64,000 bases of DNA from Caldilineaceae bacterium (lineage in GTDB: Bacteria; Chloroflexota; Anaerolineae; Caldilineales; Caldilineaceae). Position numbers and translations under genes: made by a program. Positions 50,895 through 58,882 of this stretch are shown here, one piece after another. The notes under the pieces were generated by a model. That model was not told where the DNA came from. It made no database searches and saw nothing but the letters and a program-made list of their open reading frames with translations. Position 1 is the first letter of the stretch. Each line of letters opens with the position of its first letter. The stretch is from NCBI GenBank assembly GCA_020634755.1, contig JACKBC010000006.1, forward strand, positions 124,001 to 188,000. The letters run 5' to 3'.

Positions 50895-51998
50895 TTATAG
50901 CAGTCTCTGCGGATCAAATGGCGCGAGATCCACGGTGGACGTTTGGCCATCTACGATCAGTGCGGCCATGGCTTCGCCCGTGGCGGGACCGTTCAACATG
51001 CCCCACACGCTGTGTCCCGTGGCCACATATGCCCCGCCCACACCCGGAACACGTCCGATGAGGGGCAAGCCATCGGTTGTGATGGGGCGATAGCAGGCTT
51101 GTTCCGCCAGCACTTTGGATGCGCCCAGCGCGGGTGAGATCGCTGTCGCCATGGCGCGCAGGCGGTCGGCGGCGCCGGGTTCCAGCGTCACGTGGGCCGG
51201 GTCAATGGGCAAAGGTTTCGTGTCGGAAAGGCCACAAATGTACGTCGTACCGTCAAGGCGCGGCACTATTTCTGGCGTCTCAATCTGGCCGTCGTCCATT
51301 TCAAGCTCGGCAAAGAGTGCATAGGGTTCGGCCGGTTCAAAGCGCAAAATAAGGCTGTGTCCCTTGAGCCCATAAACGCGGGGGAGCGGCAGCCAGTTGC
51401 AGGCCAAAATGGACCACGGCCCCAATGCAATGACAATGTTGTCCGCCGCCAGCGCTTCTCCATCAACCAGAACGCCGGTAACGCGGTCGCCATCTGACGA
51501 GAAGGTCACGCCTTCCACCGTCCCCATGCGTAATTGGGCGCCATATGCTTGCGCGGCCGCCATCATACATTGGGTGAATTGGAACGGATCGAGTTGGGCG
51601 GTCGTGCGTTTGTCGCCAATGCGGGCATGCACCGCTGTCGATTGCCCCAGCCATTCTGGTGAAATACCGCGTGAAACGTGGCGTAAATCGCGCGGCTGAC
51701 TAGCCGCAATGCTCAACGTTTCGATGGGACGATAGCCCCAATCCAAGCCGAGATCGGTCTTGAGCGTGGCGGCCAATTCAGCGTGCAGCGCAAAGCTGCG
51801 CCGGGCCAGCCGATCCACCGGCGTGCCGCGGCACCAGTCCAGCGCCAGAAAGCCGCCCGATTTGCCCGAAGAAGCGTTGGCCACACCAGTGCGCTCGACG
51901 ACAATGGTTTCCACACCGCGCACGGCCAGATAATAAGCAATGCAAGCGCCAATGACGCCGCCGCCACAGACAATGACGCGCGATGAGTGCGTGTTCAT
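50895..51998 (-). CDS. FAD-dependent amine/amino acid oxidoreductase (DAO family)
   Basis: This 367-residue flavoprotein has an N-terminal FAD-binding Rossmann fold (VIVCGGGVIGACIAYYLAVRG, then VERTG), and the ANASSGKSGGFLALDWCRGTP segment typical of glycine/D-amino-acid oxidases that lie near the flavin. The C-terminal CYRPITTDGLPLIGRVPGVGGAYVATGHSVWGM contacts FAD in this family. It oxidises an amine or amino acid; sarcosine, glycine or D-amino acids are possible. It lies between the radical SAM and antitoxin genes, all minus strand. Confidence 0.9.
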   Translation of the reverse strand: MNTHSSRVIVCGGGVIGACIAYYLAVRGVETIVVERTGVANASSGKSGGFLALDWCRGTPVDRLARRSFALHAELAATLKTDLGLDWGYRPIETLSIAASQPRDLRHVSRGISPEWLGQSTAVHARIGDKRTTAQLDPFQFTQCMMAAAQAYGAQLRMGTVEGVTFSSDGDRVTGVLVDGEALAADNIVIALGPWSILACNWLPLPRVYGLKGHSLILRFEPAEPYALFAELEMDDGQIETPEIVPRLDGTTYICGLSDTKPLPIDPAHVTLEPGAADRLRAMATAISPALGASKVLAEQACYRPITTDGLPLIGRVPGVGGAYVATGHSVWGMLNGPATGEAMAALIVDGQTSTVDLAPFDPQRLL

Positions 51999-52068
51999 GA
52001 ATGACTTGTTGCCTCCTGGGGTGGGTTGATATCGTTCTCGGATATAGACTCAATCAACAAATGCATGG

Positions 52069-52269
52069 TTAGGGTTGCATGAGTTCTACTGCCGAAACGA
52101 GCAATTTGGGCTTGATCGTCATCTGTTGCCGCCAATTTGGGGGCAATGTTGGCACAATGCGCGCCACTTCCTGGTTGTGGCGCTGAATCACGATTGTCTC
52201 ACCGGCGGCGGCTTTGTCAAGATATTCAAAAAGATGTTTGCGGAGATTGGTGGCCGATACGGTGACCAT
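52069..52269 (-). CDS. Phd/YefM-type antitoxin, without a neighbouring toxin
   Basis: This 66-residue protein starts MVTVSATNLRKHLFEYLDKAAAGETIVIQRHNQEVARIVP, a complete Phd/YefM N-terminal DNA-binding and dimerisation domain, followed by a short C-terminal tail that should wrap a toxin (often VapC/PIN or Doc). No toxin gene follows: the next gene downstream is the flavoprotein, 70 bases away, and upstream is a repeat. It is therefore an orphan antitoxin or the remnant of a pair. It may still bind its own promoter. Confidence 0.85.
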   Translation of the reverse strand: MVTVSATNLRKHLFEYLDKAAAGETIVIQRHNQEVARIVPTLPPNWRQQMTIKPKLLVSAVELMQP

Positions 52270-52432
52270 AGCATTTGTCCTCTATAAAAATGGACTTGAT
52301 TTGACATGCATGTACATGTTGTAGGCCAAGTATACATGGATGACAATGCATGACGCATTTACGCATTGCCAGGTGATGCAGCGGGATTGATGACAAGATG
52401 ACCGGATAACCCATGAGGAATAAAGCTTCATC

Positions 52433-52549
52433 CCTGGTTGAATGACAGATCTTATTTTACCGCCAAGGGCGCAAAGAAACGCAAGGAATCTACTCGAGCA
52501 CCCTTTGCGCATCTTCGCGCCCTTGGCAGTAGAAAGAGTAAATGGGTCA
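52433..52549. mobile_element. CGCCAAG-type palindromic element, copy 1 (117 bp)
   Basis: It begins CCTGGTTGAATGACAGATCT and ends with CTTGGCAGTAGAAAGAG plus GGGTCA. The right part matches the left as reverse complement through the CCGCCAAGGGCGC core. A second copy is at 63707-63822. TCATCTTGTCATCTTGTCAT repeats adjoin it. Confidence 0.7.
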
Positions 52550-52574
52550 GGCAATCATCTTGTCATCTTGTCAT

Positions 52575-53411
52575 CTATGCTTCCTTCACCGGAATCATCT
52601 CGCCCGCCGGACGCGGATGATTGGCCCAGTGGCCGGTGGGCTCCACGCCGCGGCAGACAATGGAATGTTGGTTCCAGCCGTTGTAGGCGCGCACGTCCGC
52701 GGCCAGGAAGCGCATGGCCAGCCCACAGCGGCGGCGGTTGGAGTGGTTGGGCTCGGAGCCGTGCAGGATCCAGTCGCTGTGCAGCGACATTTGGCCCGCT
52801 TTGAGTTCAATGGCCACGGGTGGCTCGCCATATTGCTCGGGATTGTGCACGGTTTGGTTGAGCACGTTTTGCTCTGCGGCGCTGCTCTTTTCAAAGGCTA
52901 CCTGCGCGTTTAGATGCGAACCGGGGATCACCTGCATGGCGCCGTTTTCCAAGTCCACGTCATCAATGGCCAGCCAGGCTGAGACCACTTTGGAGACCGA
53001 AAGCGGCCAGTACGAGGCGTCCTGGTGCCAGCTCACGCGCTTGCCGTCGCCGGGCAGCTTGGCAAAGAAGTGGCTGTGGCGCAAAATCAGCGTTTCGCCC
53101 AGCAGGTCTTGCACGTAATCCAAAATGCGGCTGTGGGTCACCAGGTCCCAAACGCCGGCGCAATATTTGTGCCAGTTGGTGATCTCGTAGCTATTCCAGC
53201 CGGCAGCCAGCGCCTTGGGCAGCAGCTCATCAAAGTAGGCGCGATATTGGGCGATCTCATCGGCGCTGAAAACGTCGAAGGGGAAGATGTAGCCCTTTTG
53301 ATTGTACTGTTCAATCTGCGGCGGCGTTAACAGTTTGGGCTTGTCCACGCCCAGCGGGAAAAACTGGCGCACGCGGTTCAGTTCGGGAAAGGCATCGGTC
53401 ATGGTGCTCAT
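52575..53411 (-). CDS. Phytanoyl-CoA dioxygenase (PhyH) family oxygenase
   Basis: From ATG 53411 (preceded by AAGGAA) the protein has 278 residues; the frame extends further upstream but that part is not family-like. It is a non-heme iron(II), 2-oxoglutarate-dependent enzyme. The iron ligands are His and Asp of WHQDASYWPL and the distal His in LHGSEPNHSNRRRCG, where the Arg binds 2-oxoglutarate. The N-terminal LTPPQIEQYNQKGYIFPFDVFSADEI is the standard family opening. Substrates range from lipids to small metabolites such as ectoine; none can be inferred here. Confidence 0.92.
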   Translation of the reverse strand: MSTMTDAFPELNRVRQFFPLGVDKPKLLTPPQIEQYNQKGYIFPFDVFSADEIAQYRAYFDELLPKALAAGWNSYEITNWHKYCAGVWDLVTHSRILDYVQDLLGETLILRHSHFFAKLPGDGKRVSWHQDASYWPLSVSKVVSAWLAIDDVDLENGAMQVIPGSHLNAQVAFEKSSAAEQNVLNQTVHNPEQYGEPPVAIELKAGQMSLHSDWILHGSEPNHSNRRRCGLAMRFLAADVRAYNGWNQHSIVCRGVEPTGHWANHPRPAGEMIPVKEA

Positions 53412-53713
53412 GATTGGTTCCTTTTTAATATAGATAGGACTGGCACAAATAGCGGTGGCGCAAATGAAGGGGCGCGAGTGGCGGCATAAGATGACCCAGC
53501 GGAAACGAGTTGTCCCGCCGCTCCGCATGACTGTAGCGCGCTCATGCCACATTCATGTGCGTTCTCTATCCCCCATAGAATTTCCGGCAGCAATATTGCG
53601 CATGTTGAGTTTATATGACGCCAATTGACCTGTCAAACAGCTTGCGCGACCTTCGCCGTTTTATCTGTTGTCAGTTTTGATTCCTCTTCCAAAGCCGTCT
53701 ACAATAGAATACT

Positions 53714-53797
53714 CAGCAGATCGCAACGGCATGAGATAAGGCTAGATTCCTAAATCGAGACCGACACCCATATCGCCAACACCGTTGCGGTGTACTG
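53714..53797 (+). mobile_element. 84-bp-family palindromic element, copy 6 (full length)
   Basis: The ends are CAGCAGATCGCAA and TTGCGGTGTACTG. The flanking 5-bp sequences ATACT and ATATT match at four positions. It ends 91 bases before the dipeptidase ATG. The 300 bases between the dioxygenase start and this element hold no gene. Confidence 0.82.
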
Positions 53798-53888
53798 ATA
53801 TTGACATAAGGCTTCCCCTGCATCTATTCACACCAACGACCAATTGCCAATCACCAGTTATTGACCACCAATCCGAAAGGCCCCACAC

Positions 53889-54968
53889 ATGCTGATTATT
53901 GACGCTCATTTGGATCTTTCCATGAATGCGTTGCAGTGGAATCGCGACCTGCTGCAATCGGTCTATACGATTCGTGCCCAAGAGAATCGCACGCAAGGCA
54001 AAGGACGTGCGCTGGGCACAGTGGCCTATCCCGAAATGCGGCGCGGACGCATTGCCTTGAGCATTGTGACGCTTATTGCCCGCTCCACCGGCCACGTCGT
54101 CCCCAATATTGATTACGCCTCGACCGCCCAGGCATATGGCATGGCGCATGGCCAGCTGGCCTATTATAAAGCGCTGGCGCTTCAAGGCCACATCCGCATG
54201 ATCGGCGACCTGGACGCGCTGCAAAGCCACATGGCGGAATGGCGAGCCTGGGATGCCGCCCACGCTGACGCAACCGAGGAGACACCGCCCCTTGGCTTTG
54301 TGCTGAGCATGGAGGGCGCCGACCCGATCCTGACGCCGGATCAGCTGGGCTATTGGGTGGAGCAAGGGTTGCGGCTGCTGGGTCCCACCCATTATGGACC
54401 GGGTCGCTATGCCGGCGGCACCGGCGTCGAATCTGGCTTGACCGAGCTGGGCCCCCCGCTGCTGCGCGAAATGTCGCGGCTGGGCGTGCTGCTCGATATG
54501 ACGCACTTTTCCGACCGCTCGTTTTGGGAGGCGCTGGAGCACTATGAAGGCCCAGTGCTGGCCAGCCACAACAACTGCCGCGCCCTGGTGCCGCATCAGC
54601 GCCAGTTTAGCGACGAGCAGCTGCGCGTTATTTTTCAGCGCAATGGTGTTATCGGCGCCGCCTTTGATACGTGGATGCTGCAACCCGGTTGGGTCGTGGG
54701 CCAAACCACCAATGAAAAGGTGACGCTGGACACAGTGGTAGACCACATTGACTACATTTGCCAGCTGGCCGGCAACAGCCGCCACGCCGCCATTGGCACC
54801 GATCTGGACGGCGGCTATGGCCGCGAACAGTCCCCAAGCGATCTAGACACCATTGCCGATCTGCAAAAACTCAGCGGTCTGCTGGCCAAACGGGGCTACA
54901 GCGATGCCGATATTGCCGCCATTTTGCACGGCAATTGGGTGCGTTTCTTGAGCGACGCCTGGCGGTGA
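53889..54968 (+). CDS. Membrane dipeptidase family (peptidase M19)
   Basis: This 359-residue binuclear zinc hydrolase is of the renal-dipeptidase type. It cleaves dipeptides, often with D-residues or dehydro side chains. Metal and active-site groups: DAHLD at residue 5, the bridging Glu in LSMEGADP, His in LDMTHFSD, the second His in LASHNNCRAL, and the Asp of GTDLDGGYG. There is no signal peptide or membrane anchor, so it is cytoplasmic despite the family name. It heads a plus-strand run of dipeptidase, PHP, nagA, nagB and SDR genes separated by palindromic elements. Confidence 0.93.
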   Translation: MLIIDAHLDLSMNALQWNRDLLQSVYTIRAQENRTQGKGRALGTVAYPEMRRGRIALSIVTLIARSTGHVVPNIDYASTAQAYGMAHGQLAYYKALALQGHIRMIGDLDALQSHMAEWRAWDAAHADATEETPPLGFVLSMEGADPILTPDQLGYWVEQGLRLLGPTHYGPGRYAGGTGVESGLTELGPPLLREMSRLGVLLDMTHFSDRSFWEALEHYEGPVLASHNNCRALVPHQRQFSDEQLRVIFQRNGVIGAAFDTWMLQPGWVVGQTTNEKVTLDTVVDHIDYICQLAGNSRHAAIGTDLDGGYGREQSPSDLDTIADLQKLSGLLAKRGYSDADIAAILHGNWVRFLSDAWR

Positions 54969-55118
54969 AGGCCTGTCAAGGTGATAAGGTGAGGAGGTGA
55001 CAAGATGAGGGGGTGATAAGGTGACCAAGCCTGTATAGTTTTGTCATCCATTTATCTTGTCAATTTACTTTGGTACAAAACTCGACACATAGCTTACATG
55101 AACGGAGACCTACAAAAC

Positions 55119-56021
55119 ATGAACCATCTACCTTTCGACAAGCCGGGTCAATTTTACCGCGGCAATGTGCACACCCACTCCACGCTTTCCGATGGTGCGC
55201 TGACGCCCGAACAGGTTTGTCGCCGTTATCGCGAAGCCGGCTATGATTTTATCTCGCTGACTGAGCATTTTATGGCCAATTACGGTTTCCCCATGGCCGA
55301 CACGCGTCCTTTCCGCACCGCCGACTTCACCACCATTATTGGCGCCGAACTGCATACCGACCGCACCACAATGGACAGCATTTGGCACATTTTGGCTGTG
55401 GGGCTGCCGCTCGATTTTGCGCCCTCCACCGAGACGGAAAGCGCGGCGGCCCTGGCGGCGCGCGCCACCGCGGCCGGTGCTTTTGTGGCTGTGGCGCACC
55501 CCAACTGGTATGCGCTTTCCGAGACGGATATAGAGACGCTGGGTGCAGTGGACGCCATTGAAATTTTTAACGGTATTGCCGTGGACGCCAACGATAGCGC
55601 TGATAGTTGGCACATTGCGGATGTCATGCTCGGGCGCGGCCAGCGTTATTTTGCCTTGGCCACCGATGATTTCCACGCCAAGGCGCATCACAGCGATTTT
55701 GGCCGCGGTTGGGTTTGGGTAAAGAGCACAGAACTGACCCCCGAGTCTTTGCTGGCCGCGCTGAAGGCCGGCGCATATTATTCCAGCACCGGTCCCCAAA
55801 TTTATGACGTGCAGATTGTGCCGGGGCAGACGGCCTATGTGCGCTGCTCGCCCGCTGAGCGCATTTTCGTCACCGGCCGCGGCAGCAGTTCGGCGCGCGC
55901 CCAGGGCCACGGTCTGGCCGAAGCCGAAATTGATCTGCGCAATTTTAGCAGCCCCTATTGCCGCATTACCGTGCGCGACGCCCACGGCGGCCGGGCTTGG
56001 ACCAACCCCATTTGGTATTGA
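55119..56021 (+). CDS. PHP-domain metal-dependent phosphoesterase
   Basis: This 300-residue protein is read from ATG 55119; an in-frame ATG at 55098 and others upstream exist, but GGAG at 55104-55107 suits 55119. PHP motifs: VHTHSTLSDGALTPEQ (motif I), FISLTEHF (motif II), VAHPNWYALS (motif III), and TDDFHAKAHHS (motif IV). The C-terminal 90 residues (from GAYYSSTGPQIYDVQIV) form a small beta domain seen in PHP proteins of the TrpH/YciV type. It probably hydrolyses a phosphate ester such as a nucleotide or oligonucleotide. Confidence 0.88.
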   Translation: MNHLPFDKPGQFYRGNVHTHSTLSDGALTPEQVCRRYREAGYDFISLTEHFMANYGFPMADTRPFRTADFTTIIGAELHTDRTTMDSIWHILAVGLPLDFAPSTETESAAALAARATAAGAFVAVAHPNWYALSETDIETLGAVDAIEIFNGIAVDANDSADSWHIADVMLGRGQRYFALATDDFHAKAHHSDFGRGWVWVKSTELTPESLLAALKAGAYYSSTGPQIYDVQIVPGQTAYVRCSPAERIFVTGRGSSSARAQGHGLAEAEIDLRNFSSPYCRITVRDAHGGRAWTNPIWY

Positions 56022-56045
56022 GATTGGCGCCACTATTATCAGCCT

Positions 56046-56126
56046 ATGTTACGCAAGCTTGGCGGAAAGTCGGCTCGCCGACGTTCTTGTTTCTCTCTAG
56101 CAGACTGGCCGTCGCTGCGTAACGTG
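56046..56126 (+). mobile_element. ACGCAA-type palindromic element, variant copy 6
   Basis: It starts ATGTTACGCAAGC and ends GCTGCGTAACGTGAG, with an inner GGAAAGTCGGCTCGCCG. It forms a subfamily with 58435-58520 (about ten differences in 84 bases). It runs directly into the 84-bp element at 56133. Confidence 0.75.
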
Positions 56127-56132
56127 AGTTAT

Positions 56133-56216
56133 CAGTATTTCGCAACTGCCAGAGATAGAGTCGGATCCAACCATCAAGACCGCTGTCTGAATCGCCAATA
56201 CCGTTGCGGTGTGCAG
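56133..56216 (+). mobile_element. 84-bp-family palindromic element, copy 7 (full length)
   Basis: The ends are CAGTATTTCGCAA and TTGCGGTGTGCAG. The flanking sequences GTTAT and ATTAT match at four of five bases. It ends 17 bases before the nagA ATG, leaving only that space for a ribosome-binding site (GAAAGAG). Confidence 0.82.
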
Positions 56217-56233
56217 ATTATGAAAGAGCAATA

Positions 56234-57415
56234 ATGACCGATATTGCACTGATAAATGGACAAATTGTTTTGCCCGATCAGGTGGTGAATGGGCAGGCGT
56301 TGGTTGTGCGGGCGGGCAAAATAGCGGAGCTTGTGTCCGAGAACGCATTGACCGGCGAACTGGAGATCGTCGATGCACAGGGCGGGCTGATTACGCCTGG
56401 GCTCATTGACATTCATATTCACGGCGCGCTGGGGCATACATTTAACGAGCCCACCGACCAGGCATTTGAGGTGATTCTGCGCGAGAACGCGCGGCGCGGA
56501 GTCACCGCTCTACTGGCTACCACGGCTACCGATGCCATTGCCAATTTGGCCGCCAGCCTGGCCTGCGCCAAGCGCTGGATGGCCGAGCAGGAGGCCGGCC
56601 TGCATTCTGGCTGTGCACAGCTTTTGGGCGCGCATGTGGAAGGGCCCTATTTTGCCCCCTCCCAGGCCGGGGCCCAGGATCCGGCTCACCTGCGCCATCC
56701 TGATGACGGCACGGCAGCAGAGCTGCTCGAGTTTGCCGAATGCATTCGGGTCATGACCTATGCGCCGGAGCTGCCGGGGGCGCTTGCACTGACGCGGCGG
56801 CTCGTTGAGTTGGGCATTGTGGCGGCGGCAGGCCACAGCGCCGCCCGTGAAGAGGAAGTGGCTCCGGTCATCGACGCCGGGCTCAGCCATATGATTCATT
56901 TGTGGAGCGCGCAATCTACCATTGTGCGCGAAGGCCCGTGGCGCAAGCTGGGGCTGCTGGAGGTGTCGCTGGCCTATGATGATTTGACCGCCGAGATTAT
57001 TTGCGACAACCGTCATTTGCCGCCCACGCTCATGCAGCTGGCCTATAAATGCATTGGCCCCGACCGGCTCTGCGCCATTTCGGACGCTACCAGCGGCGCC
57101 GGTCTGCCCGATGGCGCCCGCTTCCGCATGGGCGGTATGGAGTACGAGGTGTGTGACGGCGTGGGCATGTTGTTTGACCGCACCGCTTTTGCCGGCAGCA
57201 CCACGCTGCTTAGCCAAATGCTGCCCATTCTGATTCACGATGTCGGGATTCCAATTGCGCACGCCGTACGCATGGCCAGCCTAACGCCGGCCCGCGTCAT
57301 TGGGGTGGCAGACCGCAAAGGCAGTCTGGAAGCGGGCAAGGATGCCGATCTGGTGATCTTTGATGCCGGTTTTAGCGCGACGCGTGTAATGATCGGCGGC
57401 GAGTGGATTCAATAA
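56234..57415 (+). CDS. nagA: N-acetylglucosamine-6-phosphate deacetylase
   Basis: From ATG 56234 the enzyme has 393 residues; the upstream frame to 56204 would translate part of the 84-bp element. It removes acetate from GlcNAc-6-phosphate in amino-sugar and murein recycling. Motifs: GLIDIHIHGALG (metal), HVEGPYFAPSQAGAQ with the catalytic-metal Glu, AAGHSAAREE, SHMIHLWSAQ and the catalytic Asp in AISDATSGAG. The family usually has HLFNAM at the fifth site, so HLWSAQ is a modest variation. The nagB gene follows 240 bases later. Confidence 0.92.
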   Translation: MTDIALINGQIVLPDQVVNGQALVVRAGKIAELVSENALTGELEIVDAQGGLITPGLIDIHIHGALGHTFNEPTDQAFEVILRENARRGVTALLATTATDAIANLAASLACAKRWMAEQEAGLHSGCAQLLGAHVEGPYFAPSQAGAQDPAHLRHPDDGTAAELLEFAECIRVMTYAPELPGALALTRRLVELGIVAAAGHSAAREEEVAPVIDAGLSHMIHLWSAQSTIVREGPWRKLGLLEVSLAYDDLTAEIICDNRHLPPTLMQLAYKCIGPDRLCAISDATSGAGLPDGARFRMGGMEYEVCDGVGMLFDRTAFAGSTTLLSQMLPILIHDVGIPIAHAVRMASLTPARVIGVADRKGSLEAGKDADLVIFDAGFSATRVMIGGEWIQ

Positions 57416-57430
57416 ACACTTGAGCGCAGA

Positions 57431-57555
57431 TCAATGACTGGGTACGCGGCTAAACGCGGAATCACGCTGATGTGAAAGGGGTGCTTCCCAATTTCTCTGT
57501 CTCAAAGCACGTAAAATCAGCATTCATCCGTAAAACCCGCGTACAATTTTTGTGA
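57431..57555. repeat. Degenerate GTACGCGG-type repeat
   Basis: GGTACGCGGCTAAACGCGG at the left and CCCGCGTACAATTTTT at the right form a poor inverted pair, related to 37159-37214. It fills the nagA-nagB gap, where no other signal is seen except a short GTTCCCGGAGC-like word. Confidence 0.4.
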
Positions 57556-57655
57556 CCGCTAAGCTGCCGTCCTCTTCGACAAGCTCCGGGAACGGCTTAG
57601 GCGTTACCAATTGTTAAACTTCGAATTTAGAGTAATCACAAGGACCAATGATTCA

Positions 57656-58429
57656 ATGAGTGCAAAACCCATCCGAACGTTACAAGTGGAAAAGCTGCCC
57701 GTGGCCGTTTATGAAAGCAACGAAGCGCTGGGGGCGGCGGCGGCGCTGGATGCCCGTATATCTATTCAACGCGCCATTGCCGCCCGCGGCGTGGCTAATG
57801 TAATCCTGGCCACGGGGAATTCGCAGCTGACCTTTTTGCACGCCTTGCGCGATCTAGACGGCATCGATTGGGGGCGCGTCAATCTGTTTCACATGGATGA
57901 GTATTTGGGCATTGACTCGGCGCATCCGGCCAGCTTTCCGCTCTTCTTGCGCCAGCACATTGTGGATGTCGTCCAGCCCAAAGCGTTTTATCCGGTGCCC
58001 AATCGGTTGCACAATGTGGAGCGCGCCTGCGCCGATTATGCCGAACTGTTGCGTACACACCCTGCCGATCTGGTGGCGCTGGGCTATGGCGAAAATGGCC
58101 ATTTGGCCTTTAACGATCCGCCTTATGCCGAATTCAACGATCCGGTGTGGGTCAAGGTGATCAAGCTGGATGGCGCCAGCCGTCGCCAACAAGTGGGCGA
58201 GGGCCACTTTCCCGATTTGGATGCCGTGCCCACCCACGCCATTACGTTGACCATTCCGGCGCTGTTGGCGGCCCAGCAGGTATTAGCCATTGTGCCGGAA
58301 GCGCGCAAGGCGGATGCCGTGCGCGCCTGCTTGACCGAGCCGGTCCATGAAGATCGCCCCGGCTCCATTTTGCGCCAGGTCGACCATGCCCAGCTTTATT
58401 TGGATACCGATTCGGCGGCGCTCATTTAG
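57656..58429 (+). CDS. nagB: Glucosamine-6-phosphate deaminase
   Basis: From ATG 57656 the enzyme has 257 residues, typical for NagB without extra domains. It converts glucosamine-6-phosphate to fructose-6-phosphate and ammonia. Seen: LATGNSQLTFLHALRDL (phosphate loop), NLFHMDEYLGI with the catalytic Asp, ALGYGENGHLAFNDPP with the ring-opening His, and the C-terminal lid. Some relatives in this subfamily are 6-phosphogluconolactonase-like, but the HMDEY and GENGHLAFNDPP motifs favour NagB. It completes the path begun by nagA. Confidence 0.9.
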   Translation: MSAKPIRTLQVEKLPVAVYESNEALGAAAALDARISIQRAIAARGVANVILATGNSQLTFLHALRDLDGIDWGRVNLFHMDEYLGIDSAHPASFPLFLRQHIVDVVQPKAFYPVPNRLHNVERACADYAELLRTHPADLVALGYGENGHLAFNDPPYAEFNDPVWVKVIKLDGASRRQQVGEGHFPDLDAVPTHAITLTIPALLAAQQVLAIVPEARKADAVRACLTEPVHEDRPGSILRQVDHAQLYLDTDSAALI

Positions 58430-58434
58430 CATCT

Positions 58435-58520
58435 TATGTTACGCAAGCCTAGAGGAAAGTCCGCTCGCCGCCGCTCCCGTTTTTCTCTAGCAGACTGGCT
58501 GTCGCTGCGTAACGTGAGTT
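58435..58520 (+). mobile_element. ACGCAA-type palindromic element, variant copy 7
   Basis: It starts TTATGTTACGCAAGCC and ends GCTGCGTAACGTGAG; the interior is nearly the same as at 56046-56126. It begins six bases after the nagB stop. Confidence 0.75.
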
Positions 58521-58595
58521 AGCATCTGTTCTGAAAATCTCTGTGGCGCCCCCGTGTAGGCCTACGCTTTACCCACAAATGGGGCGAATAAATCT

Positions 58596-58750
58596 GTGCG
58601 TCGCACCGGTCGCAGAGCATAAGGCCAAACAGATTTGTTTGTGATCGGTGCGTCGCACACTGTCCGAGAAAGGTTCTCGTCTACCCGCGTGCGACGCATG
58701 GTCCAGATGTTGTCTGCGCAGTCACAGCGATTGCGAACCGTGCGTCGCAC
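58596..58750. repeat. Cluster of GTGCGTCGCAC words
   Basis: Exact 11-base words lie at 58596-58606, 58648-58658 and 58740-58750, and an inverted near copy GTGCGACGCAT starts near 58689. Spacings are about 40-50 bases. It is in the gene-free gap between nagB and the SDR gene. It may be a decayed element of the TGAGGG type (the same word lies inside those) or an array of binding sites. Confidence 0.6.
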
Positions 58751-58882
58751 GTGGCCTTCATTCGGGGCAAGAAAGCTGTGGGTAATAATGGTAAGCGTGT
58801 AGGCGGGGGCTGTAACCACACAACCGATTTTTAGAGCAGGTTTTTAAGATTGCCCCATCAACCAATCATGAAAGGAAACCCA

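Noticed and set aside
53412..53552. N-terminal extension of the PhyH frame
   Set aside because: The 47 extra residues are unlike the family, and ATG 53411 has its own AAGGAA site.
58596..58750. CRISPR-like reading of the GTGCGTCGCAC array
   Set aside because: The 11-base word is too short, spacing is irregular, one unit is inverted, and the word also lies inside palindromic elements.
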